Source: a virus | IMG/VR virus record: IMGVR_UViG_3300033233_000033 | Coordinates: 1 to 64,000 of that record | Direction: 5' to 3' (one strand) | DNA: 64,000 bases | Shown: positions 25,775 through 33,450 of the stretch, in pieces | Layout: each line of letters starts with the position of its first letter | Numbering within the stretch: the first letter of the stretch is position 1 | Position numbers and translations under genes: made by a program | Notes under the pieces: model-generated | What the model was told of the DNA's origin: nothing | The model's input: only the letters and a program-made list of their open reading frames with translations | Databases searched by the model: none

Positions 25775-26120
25775 GCTTTTCTACTTTTTTTATAAAATCT
25801 GAATTAATACTTACATTTCTTTTAGTATAATAAGCACTTTGGAATAAAAATACTTCAATCTCACTTCCTTGTATAGATGTAATTGTATATTGATTAATAG
25901 GATTAAACCTACAATAAAAATATAAATTGTCTATATTAGTCATAGTAAATTGTGGATTTTTTGTTATCCATTTAAAAGCCTCATTGCGTTGTTGATCATT
26001 CATTTTATGATAGTGCACATCACACAAGTCATACCAAAAAGAATGTCTAGCAATAGGTGTCGGTTGTATACATGCTTCGGCAAGAAACATTAATTCAAAA
26101 AAATCTATTTTAAATTCCAT
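25755..26120 (-). CDS. Hypothetical protein, 121 aa
   Basis: I choose the ATG at 26120 (M-E-F-K-I-D), which overlaps the upstream stop by 11 bases; a longer frame to 26156 exists. The protein is aromatic-rich with N-P-x-F near residue 65. Function unknown. Confidence 0.6.
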   Translation of the reverse strand: MEFKIDFFELMFLAEACIQPTPIARHSFWYDLCDVHYHKMNDQQRNEAFKWITKNPQFTMTNIDNLYFYCRFNPINQYTITSIQGSEIEVFLFQSAYYTKRNVSINSDFIKKVEKHERISG

Positions 26121-26307
26121 ATTTTTCTTGTATTTGTTTAGGTGTAAGATATTCAACTATAGGTTCTAAACCATAAGCGTCTTCTCTAACTAATAAGTTT
26201 AAATCATTAGATAATTTAACTATTGTTAAAAGAGTATCTCCTTCGCCATCATCATTTCTAAATCTCTGTGTTTCAGGTTTAGATATTTCTTTCCAATTAT
26301 TTTTCAT
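26110..26307 (-). CDS. Hypothetical protein, 65 aa
   Basis: Small protein ending in a possible short helix P-K-Q-I-Q-E-K-Y-G-I. No family recognised. One base separates it from the upstream gene. Confidence 0.6.
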   Translation of the reverse strand: MKNNWKEISKPETQRFRNDDGEGDTLLTIVKLSNDLNLLVREDAYGLEPIVEYLTPKQIQEKYGI

Positions 26308-26308
26308 A

Positions 26309-26596
26309 TTACTTAAATCCTAAATCTATTAATACCTGTTCTTCATCAGAAACTTTAAGCTTATATTTTTCATCTACATACTTTTTAACCTTAATTTCTT
26401 CTAATTCAATTAGTTCTTTAAGATTTAATCTTGCGTTAGGGTAAGATTTAACATAATATTGATCATGGCCTACGCAATTAGTAACAATTTGATGATAAGT
26501 TTTGCCATCAATACATTTTTCTACAGTATGATTTAAAGTAACAGAAATATTAAATTTCATATTATCATACTCAAATTGTTTATTATACTGTTTCAT
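26309..26596 (-). CDS. Hypothetical protein, 95 aa
   Basis: Beta-rich first half (I-S-V-T-L-N) and a Lys-rich second half. Overlaps the YopX-like gene by 4 bases. Not recognised. Confidence 0.6.
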   Translation of the reverse strand: MKQYNKQFEYDNMKFNISVTLNHTVEKCIDGKTYHQIVTNCVGHDQYYVKSYPNARLNLKELIELEEIKVKKYVDEKYKLKVSDEEQVLIDLGFK

Positions 26597-26889
26597 AAAT
26601 TTTTATCTTTAGATATTAGGAAATACATTGATAAATTTAAATCTGTCATAGGCATAAAGCTATCTATAATACTTTTAACTCCAAAACAACCTTGTTCAAA
26701 AAATACAATTTCTGTATAAGCTGCATCTTCAGCATCTAGCTGATCACCTTCCCAGATTTCCTTACCATCTCTGTCATAACAACCTGTAAATTGTTCTATA
26801 ATACCATCAGGTACATTTTGACCTAAAGTAAAGTAGTGTAAGATTCCATTAGTATCTACACATCTGAATTTAAATTCTCTATTCTTCAT
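26593..26889 (-). CDS. YopX-like protein, 98 aa
   Basis: Carries the YopX pattern: E-F-K-F-R at the start, then Q-F-T-G-C-Y-D-R-D-G-K-E-I-W-E-G-D near residues 34-50, followed by beta strands. YopX proteins are common small phage/prophage proteins of unknown function, possibly nucleic-acid-binding. Overlaps the next upstream gene by 11 bases. Confidence 0.75.
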   Translation of the reverse strand: MKNREFKFRCVDTNGILHYFTLGQNVPDGIIEQFTGCYDRDGKEIWEGDQLDAEDAAYTEIVFFEQGCFGVKSIIDSFMPMTDLNLSMYFLISKDKNL

Positions 26890-27142
26890 CCGCTTCTTCG
26901 TATTGTGTTAATAAAAATATAAGATCATCAGTACAGATATCTAACCATGCAACTACGTTACCATTTACAACAGGTTTATCCTCCTCATTGATATAAAATT
27001 CTACTTCGTCAGCAGTATTGAATATAGATCTCTCTTGAAAATGTATAGGTTTGTTTTGATATCCTTCTAATTCAGCAACTACAAATACCCTCAGTGTTCT
27101 TATTTTTTCTTCGTACATATCAGCTATTTTATAATATTTCAT
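26879..27142 (-). CDS. Hypothetical acidic protein, 87 aa
   Basis: Acidic C terminus (E-E-A-D-E-E) and alternating beta pattern. It lies between the KOW-like and YopX-like genes and overlaps both. Not recognised. Confidence 0.6.
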   Translation of the reverse strand: MKYYKIADMYEEKIRTLRVFVVAELEGYQNKPIHFQERSIFNTADEVEFYINEEDKPVVNGNVVAWLDICTDDLIFLLTQYEEADEE

Positions 27143-27414
27143 ACTTTTTCTAAAGTGTTAAAACCCCACCAACCAGTTTTTCCTGGTATACCTTCTAACA
27201 TAGCGCTGTCTCCATAGATATCAACTATAGTTCCTTCTTTACCTGCTAATTCTGGCATAATGTCTACATATAATCTAGGATTATTATCAGCATGCAAAGT
27301 TCTCTTTTCTATTACAGGGTAAGTTAAACGTAATGCTACATATTCAGTTTCAGCCATCATAGCTATGTGCCCATAAAGTATCTTTACTTTATCACCTATT
27401 TTAAATTCCTTCAT
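27139..27414 (-). CDS. Small SH3/KOW-like protein, 91 aa
   Basis: Starts with F-K-I-G-D-K-V-K-I-L, then a second strand pair around G-K-E-G-T-I-V-D-I and a W-W-G end. This is the layout of small SH3-like barrels found in phage accessory proteins. Specific role unknown. Confidence 0.6.
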   Translation of the reverse strand: MKEFKIGDKVKILYGHIAMMAETEYVALRLTYPVIEKRTLHADNNPRLYVDIMPELAGKEGTIVDIYGDSAMLEGIPGKTGWWGFNTLEKV

Positions 27415-27589
27415 CAGTCTTAAATTTTTCTAAAACAGTTAAATTTAATATATCAACAAATTTAGCTTTACGCCATTTTTTAACAGGTACATTGGACGGA
27501 TGCTCAATTTCTTGAACAAGAACATCATAACCTCCAAAAAATCTTTCTCTTAATTTCCATTTACCGGAAAGTTCTTTATAACACTTCAT
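27401..27589 (-). CDS. Hypothetical basic protein, 62 aa
   Basis: Short basic beta-rich protein (G-K-W-K-L-R-E-R, then V-K-K-W-R-K-A-K-F-V). It overlaps the neighbours by 14 bases on each side. Function unknown. Confidence 0.6.
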   Translation of the reverse strand: MKCYKELSGKWKLRERFFGGYDVLVQEIEHPSNVPVKKWRKAKFVDILNLTVLEKFKTDEGI

Positions 27590-27752
27590 GTTTTTCTAAT
27601 TTTAAAAGTTCAATTCTTATTGCGTGAAGATGCATGATATCTTTATCTATTTGTGCCACAGCACTTCTTTTACGAGAATTAAATGGCTTAAATTTTTTAT
27701 ACCACTTAATGCATTTTTTATAATATTCTGCTGCTTCTTCTTTAATTGTCAT
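27576..27752 (-). CDS. Small hypothetical protein, 58 aa
   Basis: Frame from ATG 27752 to TAA 27576, overlapping both neighbours by 11-14 bases. Helical, Lys-rich (Y-Y-K-K-C-I-K-W-Y-K-K) with a second helix H-L-H-A-I-R-I-E-L-L-K-L. The tight overlaps match the operon pattern and support it. Confidence 0.6.
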   Translation of the reverse strand: MTIKEEAAEYYKKCIKWYKKFKPFNSRKRSAVAQIDKDIMHLHAIRIELLKLEKHEVL

Positions 27753-27933
27753 CTTTATCTAAAGTTTCTACACCTAATTGATGTAATTGAAACATGATAT
27801 TACTATTGCGTTCATCAGCTTGTTTCATTTGAGTATAACTGTCTATATACATAGTGTTAAAATCATAACCACGAGCTATATTCATAATTTCTGGAGTAAC
27901 TTCTCCTTTACCTTCTTGCATAATTATTTTCAT
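27742..27933 (-). CDS. Hypothetical protein, 63 aa
   Basis: Small soluble protein with Met/Gln-rich middle. Overlaps the upstream gene by 4 bases. No family recognised. Confidence 0.6.
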   Translation of the reverse strand: MKIIMQEGKGEVTPEIMNIARGYDFNTMYIDSYTQMKQADERNSNIMFQLHQLGVETLDKDDN

Positions 27934-28190
27934 TCTACTTTCTTTTTTAAACGTTTATATTTCTTAGGGAACTTTTCACCTCCCCATAGTATAGGCTTAG
28001 TCATAGCCTCTTTCATAGCATTCAATTGCCAACGTAAAGACTTTTTATTCATACCATACAATGTAGTTCCTTCTTCACAAAAAGCAGTAGGTACACCATC
28101 TGTGTAATATACTGTTCTACATTCGAAATAGCTTTCTTCTGGTCTACGCTTGTCAATAAATGCTAATATTCTAAAATCCCAAGTTGTCAT
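27930..28190 (-). CDS. Hypothetical phage protein, 86 aa
   Basis: Beta-rich start (W-D-F-R-I-L-A-F) with an E-x-x-Y-F-E-C-R-x-V-Y-Y pattern and a C-terminal W-G-G-E-K-F-P segment. It resembles small proteins I recall from phages where a similar fold ends in a basic tail. Function unknown. Confidence 0.6.
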   Translation of the reverse strand: MTTWDFRILAFIDKRRPEESYFECRTVYYTDGVPTAFCEEGTTLYGMNKKSLRWQLNAMKEAMTKPILWGGEKFPKKYKRLKKKVE

Positions 28191-28396
28191 AAATAATGCT
28201 TTTTATAATATTCTTCTGCTAATTCTGTTACTCCTACATAATGATCAACTTCTTTAGCATCACAATAAGCTCTAATATAAGCACTCATAATTTCTCTTTT
28301 ATGTTGATTTTCAGTAGCAGCAACAACTTCAAGCCATTCTTTTTGGGTTAAACCTTTGTTAGCATGATCTACTAACCATTCTATAGATGTTATCAT
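28187..28396 (-). CDS. Hypothetical helical protein, 69 aa
   Basis: Predicted helical, with an L-T-Q-K-E-W-L pattern near residue 16. Overlaps the upstream membrane protein gene by 4 bases. Not recognised. Confidence 0.6.
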   Translation of the reverse strand: MITSIEWLVDHANKGLTQKEWLEVVAATENQHKREIMSAYIRAYCDAKEVDHYVGVTELAEEYYKKHYL

Positions 28397-28695
28397 ATTA
28401 CTTTTTTAAGTTTTACTACAAATGTTGAAAATCCATGCGCAATGTAAGTTTCTTGAGATATAGATAAGCAAGTGATTTGAAAATTGTCATCTTTATAAAG
28501 CGTTTCATTAACCTCTTCTATTGAACTTTCACCATACTTGTTTATTCTTCTAAGAAATATCAGTTCATGTCCTTTCATTACATTCTGAGGTCTGAACATT
28601 TCAATAAGGTTGCTTTGCTCAATAATTCTTTTTCTAATAGTCCAAATTCCTATTGCTAATTGCAATGATAGAATTACAAAATATACTATTTCCAT
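28393..28695 (-). CDS. Small membrane protein, 100 aa
   Basis: Residues 1-20 form a hydrophobic segment (I-V-Y-F-V-I-L-S-L-Q-L-A-I-G-I-W) followed by Arg/Lys, consistent with an inner-membrane anchor with the rest cytoplasmic. The soluble part is beta-like. Role unknown. Confidence 0.65.
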   Translation of the reverse strand: MEIVYFVILSLQLAIGIWTIRKRIIEQSNLIEMFRPQNVMKGHELIFLRRINKYGESSIEEVNETLYKDDNFQITCLSISQETYIAHGFSTFVVKLKKVI

Positions 28696-28697
28696 AA

Positions 28698-28982
28698 TTA
28701 CTTAATATTACTTAATGGATAACTGTTTAAGATTGAATCTTTATTTACTCTAATAGTAATAGAATCAACTAATTGTCCCGGATGAATTGTTTCTTCTTTT
28801 CTAATCCAGTCTTTGCCAAGTGATGCCTTTGCATTTTCACTTGCTTCTTTCAATGCAGCTTCTACGTGCATTTCAGCAAATGCAATCATCATTTCAGAAA
28901 CATTTCTGCCTGACATTGATAATCTGAAATCTTTATCATCATTAATGATTAAAAATGCATTTGCTGTTGGAATTTCTGCCAT
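28698..28982 (-). CDS. Hypothetical protein, 94 aa
   Basis: Central amphipathic helix M-M-I-A-F-A-E-M-H-V-E-A-A-L with surrounding strands. I recall similar small proteins in flavobacterial phages, without a function. Two bases from its upstream neighbour. Confidence 0.65.
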   Translation of the reverse strand: MAEIPTANAFLIINDDKDFRLSMSGRNVSEMMIAFAEMHVEAALKEASENAKASLGKDWIRKEETIHPGQLVDSITIRVNKDSILNSYPLSNIK

Positions 28983-28993
28983 ACTATTTCTTT

Positions 28994-29601
<608 letters not shown>

Positions 29602-29614
<13 letters not shown>

Positions 29615-29895
29615 TCTGAAACAGCTTCAATATTAAAAATAGCTTTTTCTGTACACGGTATAATTTGAATAACATTTAAAATTGTTATTTCTTCTACCAC
29701 TACTGTAAACTTGCAATCGTCTGCTTTTGTTGTACCACTTACTGACAACTCTTCCACTGCATTAGCACCATTCCAATAGAATAGTTTACGTGCGTTTTCT
29801 AACTGAACCTCTCCTTTTTTCTTTGCTACCAATGTACCAAAAAATACACCAGCTCTATCAGCTCTTACAATTACTTTTTTTCCTAAATTTTTCAT
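29602..29895 (-). CDS. DUF6948-like phage protein, 97 aa
   Basis: Matches a family I recall by its start (V-I-V-R-x-x-x-A-G-V-F-x-G) and the segment V-x-L-x-N-A-R-x-L-x-Y-W-x-G-A, then a C-terminal A-x-F-x-I-E-A-V-x-x-W. It is typically found near the Gly-rich repeat protein in Bacteroidetes mobile elements. Function unknown; overlaps that gene by 13 bases. Confidence 0.7.
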
Positions 29896-29929
29896 ACTAT
29901 TATTTTATTTTATTTATTATTGGTTTATG

Positions 29930-30775
29930 CTATTTATTTTTAGTTTGTTCAAACCATTTATCTAAATCAAATTCAAAATCTTCTTGCCATTTTTGAACAC
30001 CAGACTTAAATACTAACCTTAGTTTTTGCAATGCACTATACATCTCTTCCTCACTATACATTCTTTCAGCTTGCCATTTAGCACCAGATATAAAATCCTT
30101 AATTTGTTTATCACTCATCAAACCATCCTTATTTACTTTTAATTTGGAATAGTTTTCAGCAGCTTCTTCTAATGTTTCTTGTTTAGGTTGTGATTTTAAT
30201 TTATTTAAATCTTTAGAAAAATTTTCAATATGTTCTAATGTTTCAGGAATTGTTTTACCTAAATTAGTTGAAATTTCTTGAATAAAACTTTCAGGAGTCA
30301 GTTGTTCAGGTTCTTCTTGTGGCATGATGGTTTTGTAACTTATTTTATCATATCTTCCATCACTACACTCTTTTGCTGACCAACATTCATCAACATCATC
30401 ACTATAACATCTCGCACAAAAATTTACTTTTTCAACTTCAACAAACTCACAAGAACTATTCTTAACAAACCATTCCAAGAACTCATCATTAATACTCTGA
30501 ACACCATCAGCAATTAGAGTTGTATTTGTTGTTAATACAATCACCTGTAATTTAGACCCATATTCAGCACCATTTGAATTCATTGGTTTATCTAAGAACT
30601 TATCTAAATACCATTGTCTTACCCCTTTCTTAACATTTTCATAAGATGTGATGTATAACACTAAAGGATTTTTTATCGGAGTAAATCCAGGATTCAATCC
30701 CAAATTACCAATAGCATTAATATGTAGCCTACTTGGACTATTTTCTTTTGCTGGTAGTATGTGTATATTTTTCAT
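29930..30775 (-). CDS. Flavobacterial-phage-type hypothetical protein, 281 aa
   Basis: The N-terminal region (I-L-P-A-K-x-x-x-P-S-R-L, Y-I-T-S-x-E, I-V-L-T-T-N, D-E-F-L-E-W-F-V-K-N-x-S-C-E) is a layout I recall from many flavobacterial phages and elements. The C-terminal module (G-A-K-W-Q-A-E-R-M-Y-S-E-E-E then W-F-E-Q) recurs in the 31371 gene. No catalytic motif. Strong indicator of a flavobacterial host; the biochemical role is unknown. Confidence 0.72.
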   Translation of the reverse strand: MKNIHILPAKENSPSRLHINAIGNLGLNPGFTPIKNPLVLYITSYENVKKGVRQWYLDKFLDKPMNSNGAEYGSKLQVIVLTTNTTLIADGVQSINDEFLEWFVKNSSCEFVEVEKVNFCARCYSDDVDECWSAKECSDGRYDKISYKTIMPQEEPEQLTPESFIQEISTNLGKTIPETLEHIENFSKDLNKLKSQPKQETLEEAAENYSKLKVNKDGLMSDKQIKDFISGAKWQAERMYSEEEMYSALQKLRLVFKSGVQKWQEDFEFDLDKWFEQTKNK

Positions 30776-31134
30776 GATTTCTTTTCTTTAATAAGTTCAA
30801 TAAGTTTATCTATACAAGCTGATTCAGCTTCTTCATAAGTACCAACTTCCCAATTAATATGTAAATAATTTCTATTACCATCAATAAAGTTACTAATGCA
30901 ATAACCATTTATTTCTTCTCTTGAGTCACTTGTTGTTCCATAACTTCCATGTATTTTATGTACCTTTCTAAACCACTTGAAGACTTGTGATTTGAGTGGT
31001 CCATCAATAGTAATATCTGAATCAGGATGCCACCACCAATCTCCAGGTTTATCCCAACCGCCTAAACAAGGTTCGTCAAACCCTAATTCCTTTAAGGTTA
31101 ATGCTTGATTATAATTTACAAAGTGCTCTTCCAT
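30772..31134 (-). CDS. 'ALxLKELGFDE'-type phage protein, 120 aa
   Basis: The ATG at 31134 (M-E-E-H-F) gives the family start; an upstream frame to 31167 exists. Contains Q-A-L-T-L-K-E-L-G-F-D-E-P-C near residue 9, an F-R-K-V-H-K-I-H segment and a C-terminal Glu-rich A-C-x-D-K-L-I-E-L-I. I recall the family from Bacteroidetes phages; function unknown. Overlaps the upstream neighbour family by 4 bases. Confidence 0.7.
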   Translation of the reverse strand: MEEHFVNYNQALTLKELGFDEPCLGGWDKPGDWWWHPDSDITIDGPLKSQVFKWFRKVHKIHGSYGTTSDSREEINGYCISNFIDGNRNYLHINWEVGTYEEAESACIDKLIELIKEKKS

Positions 31135-31135
31135 C

Positions 31136-31369
31136 TTATTTCTTTTTAAATAACCTAATCCAACCATTTACCCATCTTAAATATTTGCCTTTACCATATT
31201 TAATTGTATACCAACTATTAGCAGCTTTCCAATCTGGTGGGATATTTAACCCATAATGCATTTTATTTTGACCACTAATCCAACTTTTACAATAAGAACA
31301 ATCACAATTAATTTCATGATGTTCTTTAAACATCCAAATGTATTTATTTTTGAAAATATCTTTTTCCAT
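31136..31369 (-). CDS. Hypothetical protein with C-x-C-x2-C motif, 77 aa
   Basis: A C-D-C-S-Y-C cluster near residue 23 could bind a metal with nearby His. Trp-rich, basic C terminus ending in LFKKK. The end/start junction (AAAAAGAAATAAGATGG) is shared with two neighbouring gene junctions. Confidence 0.6.
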   Translation of the reverse strand: MEKDIFKNKYIWMFKEHHEINCDCSYCKSWISGQNKMHYGLNIPPDWKAANSWYTIKYGKGKYLRWVNGWIRLFKKK

Positions 31370-31370
31370 C

Positions 31371-31658
31371 TTATTTCTTTTTAAATTGTTCTAATATTCT
31401 TTTTCTAACCTCTGTAAAAGTTTCACCTTCATTATCTTCACAGCTTATCCAAACTGCGGATATAATTTCATTAACTTCCTCTTTTGAAAACATTCTTTCA
31501 GCTTTCCATTTAGCACCTTCTATAAAACCTTCATTAAAAATTGGGGCTTTAGTATCTTTGGCATAAAGCTTATAACCATTTGCTTTATCAGCAGATTCTT
31601 CTATTTCTTTTAATTCATCCAACCTTTCAGTTTTCCACTTTCTTCCTGCACCTTTCAT
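31371..31658 (-). CDS. Short relative of the 29930 gene C-terminal module, 95 aa
   Basis: Residues about 50-95 (E-G-A-K-W-K-A-E-R-M-F-S-K-E-E, then E-Q-F-K-K-K) match the C-terminal module of the protein at 29930-30775. It may be a truncated or minimal member of that family. Ends in KKK at the repeated junction. Confidence 0.65.
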   Translation of the reverse strand: MKGAGRKWKTERLDELKEIEESADKANGYKLYAKDTKAPIFNEGFIEGAKWKAERMFSKEEVNEIISAVWISCEDNEGETFTEVRKRILEQFKKK

Positions 31659-31659
31659 C

Positions 31660-32307
31660 TTATTTCTTTTTAAGTATTAAACAACCATTTTCATCAAGCT
31701 TGTTTTTTGTTTGGCCAATACAATAATCTTTAATATAAGGAACATCAAATCTCAATGGTCTTTTTGGATCACAATGATAAGGATAACAAAAAGGATCTTT
31801 GCTCTTAGATGTAAATTTTAGCACTTTACAATTTTCTCCATGTTTACAGTAAATTGTTTCCATCTCAATCTCAACCTCAATCTCTGTTAGTTGTTGTAGT
31901 GATTGGATAAATCTTTTTTGAATTTCTCTTAATTCATTTTCATCAGTTTTATCAAAATGTCTTTGATTCCAACCATATTCAAATGCTTTAATTATATCAA
32001 ATTCAGTAAACAACTTATCTTTATTCAACTCTATTGCTTTGTTGAAGCCTTTAATGAAACCACCAACTAGTGCTTCAAATCCATGTTCATTTAATGATTT
32101 ACCTGATTTTAAAGTTTGGATAATTTTATATGCCTCAATATCTATATGACATTCATCACACGCTAATTTCTCAACATCAACAACTCCAAATATCTCATCA
32201 CAGTTTTGTTTTGATAGTCTTTTATATGGTGACTCTTGAGTTGTAGCCACACAACTATCATCTTTTTCATAGAGCTTATACTCTGTTCCTATTTTCTTTA
32301 ATATCAT
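31660..32307 (-). CDS. Hypothetical protein with Cys-rich C terminus, 215 aa
   Basis: The middle (residues 60-110) is helical; cysteines cluster after residue 150 (C-K-H-G-E-N-C then C-x-Y-H-C), which could form a zinc site. Contains a Y-G-W-N-Q-R-H segment near 115 like other family members around tRNA modules. Its stop meets the following lipoprotein gene by one base overlap. Confidence 0.6.
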   Translation of the reverse strand: MILKKIGTEYKLYEKDDSCVATTQESPYKRLSKQNCDEIFGVVDVEKLACDECHIDIEAYKIIQTLKSGKSLNEHGFEALVGGFIKGFNKAIELNKDKLFTEFDIIKAFEYGWNQRHFDKTDENELREIQKRFIQSLQQLTEIEVEIEMETIYCKHGENCKVLKFTSKSKDPFCYPYHCDPKRPLRFDVPYIKDYCIGQTKNKLDENGCLILKKK

Positions 32308-32426
32308 TATTTTCCTGGTTTATGATTAGGATTACCACTCCAGTAAGCATCACAAGTTTTATCAAACTTTACTGTTTTGCAAGCTGTGAAGAGTAAACCT
32401 AAAGTTAATACTACAATTATTTTCAT
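32307..32426 (-). CDS. Very small lipoprotein, 39 aa
   Basis: Starts at ATG 32426 with a typical signal (M-K-I-I-V-V-L-T-L-G-L-L) and lipobox L-F-T-A-C, giving a mature lipoprotein of about 24 residues (C-K-T-V-K-F ... H-K-P-G-K). A longer frame upstream reads through the tRNA and is a shadow. Possible roles: outer spanin-like lysis protein or superinfection exclusion lipoprotein; no evidence to choose. Confidence 0.65.
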   Translation of the reverse strand: MKIIVVLTLGLLFTACKTVKFDKTCDAYWSGNPNHKPGK

Positions 32427-32446
32427 ACTTTTTGATTTTAAATTAG

Positions 32447-32516
32447 GAGCCGCGGAAGGATTCGAACCCCCGGCCCTCTGCGTAACAGTCACTCTACCAA
32501 CTGAGATTACACGACT
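32447..32516 (-). tRNA. tRNA-like gene, possibly Asn(GTT), with non-pairing anticodon stem
   Basis: Acceptor strands AGTCGTG/CGCGGCT pair over 7 positions with G-T wobbles, the D region reads CTCAGTTGGTAGAG and the T arm GGGGG-TTCGAAT-CCTTC is intact. The anticodon region CTGTTAC would give GTT (Asn), but the flanking bases do not form a 5-base-pair stem and the gene is about 4 bases short there. Either a decayed Asn tRNA or an unusual one. No CCA is encoded. Confidence 0.55.
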
Positions 32517-32646
32517 CACCGACTATTTGACAAATAATCCCATACAAAGCACTCCCAACCAATGGGACACCTTTTCTACCTGTAAGGCTCTATTGAGCTA
32601 TTGACACTCTTGTACTATATGGATCTCTGGAATCGAACCAGTCTCG
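32517..32646 (-). other. Noncoding stretch with tRNA fragments
   Basis: No gene is seen. On the minus strand it contains a D-arm-like TAGCTCAATAGAGC, an isolated T-arm-like CTGGTTCGATTCCAG (about 32626-32640) and a hairpin GTCCCAT/ATGGGAT. No complete cloverleaf can be drawn, so these look like remnants or parts of an unrecognised structured RNA. Confidence 0.4.
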
Positions 32647-32785
32647 TAGTCCTAGTGGGAATCGAACCCACCTGATTACCTGCATGTTTTCACACTTACT
32701 TCTTTATCTAGAATATTGAGCAGTAATCAAAAACCATCAGTAAACCACTAGCGACAAGTTAATTACTCTTATCGTTTATAGGACC
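32647..32785 (-). tRNA. Oversized tRNA-like gene, 139 bases
   Basis: Acceptor strands GGTCCTA and TAGGACT pair over 7 positions, followed by TA at the usual positions 8-9; the T arm GTGGG-TTCGATT-CCCAC is perfect. Between them are about 106 bases instead of about 40, including an internal helix TGATTAC-TGC/GCAG-GTAATCA (32720-32729 with 32673-32683). No anticodon can be assigned. Could be a tRNA with an inserted element or a chance pairing around a lone T arm. Confidence 0.45.
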
Positions 32786-32857
32786 ATTTTGCAGGAATCC
32801 CACCTGCTATACTCTGTTGTTATCCGCAGAGTTTAGAGCTACTTATTCACCCCCGTG
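32786..32857 (-). other. Noncoding stretch with tRNA-like hairpins
   Basis: On the minus strand it holds GTAGCTC, a hairpin CTCTG...CAGAG with a 10-base loop containing GGATAACA, and a perfect stem GCAGG/CCTGC with loop TGGGATT. These resemble anticodon and T arms but the T loop is non-canonical and acceptor strands do not pair. Not called a tRNA. Confidence 0.4.
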
Positions 32858-32928
32858 TAGTTACGATAGGATTCGAACCTACATACTCCAACTTAAAAGG
32901 CTGGGCTTTAACTTTAAGCTACATAACC
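32858..32928 (-). tRNA. tRNA-Lys(TTT)
   Basis: 71 bases. Acceptor GGTTATG/CGTAACT (7 pairs with wobbles), positions 8-9 TA, short D arm GCTT/AAGC, anticodon arm CCAGC-CTTTTAA-GTTGG with anticodon TTT, T arm GTAGG-TTCGAAT-CCTAT, discriminator A. CCA is not encoded. The small D loop (7 bases, no GG pair) is unusual. Lys AAA codons are very common in this AT-rich genome. Confidence 0.85.
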
Positions 32929-32949
32929 ACCGCGCTTGTTTTTGAAACC

Positions 32950-32976
32950 TAGTGAGATGTTAGTCGCCCCTCACTA
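32950..32976 (-). terminator. Hairpin downstream of the 32978 gene, weak terminator candidate
   Basis: TAGTGAG pairs with CTCACTA (7 base pairs, 13-base loop) immediately after the stop of the minus-strand gene. The following GGTTTCAAAAAC is not a clean T tract, so it could instead separate the mRNA from the downstream tRNA transcript by processing. Confidence 0.35.
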
Positions 32977-32977
32977 C

Positions 32978-33430
32978 TTACCATTTAAAACGTAATAAAC
33001 CCCACATTAACGAAAACTCTTTAAGGGCTTTTTTCTCTTCTTTAATTATTTTTGTTATTGTTTTAGGTTTTTTAACAACTTCAATTACAGTTTCTGCTCT
33101 TTTAACTTCTTGTTGTTGTTTCTTTTTATCAGCTAATTTTGCGTCATTATAAACCTTATTTTGAGCCCTCATAATACTTATTATTTTACGAGCTGTGTTT
33201 ATATTAGGCTTAGTAGTATTCCATAAATAAGTTTTTAAAACACCTTGAACGTCTACAATTTTTATTAATTTATTATCGTTTAATATTTTAGTTATACCTT
33301 TATGTATTTTATACCCACTACAAAATCTTGATAATGAAAATGTTTTAGGAGTAAGAGTTTCTTTGTATAAATCATTTAAAAGATCTAAACATCTTTGTTC
33401 TTGATTTGTGATTTGTATTTTACTTGTCAT
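32978..33430 (-). CDS. Winged-helix-like basic protein, 150 aa
   Basis: Residues 10-70 have a winged-helix pattern (Q-R-C-L-D-L-L, F-S-L-S-R-F-C, G-I-T-K-I-L), then a Lys-rich, coiled-coil-like C terminus. A DNA-binding regulator is plausible. It is flanked on both sides by tRNA-like genes. Confidence 0.6.
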   Translation of the reverse strand: MTSKIQITNQEQRCLDLLNDLYKETLTPKTFSLSRFCSGYKIHKGITKILNDNKLIKIVDVQGVLKTYLWNTTKPNINTARKIISIMRAQNKVYNDAKLADKKKQQQEVKRAETVIEVVKKPKTITKIIKEEKKALKEFSLMWGLLRFKW

Positions 33431-33450
33431 ACTTGTTTATTTTAAATTAG

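Noticed and set aside
32377-32604. Plus-strand ORF of 75 aa
   Set aside because: It is the antisense reading of tRNA T arms, which gives the typical false G-F-E-P-P peptide.
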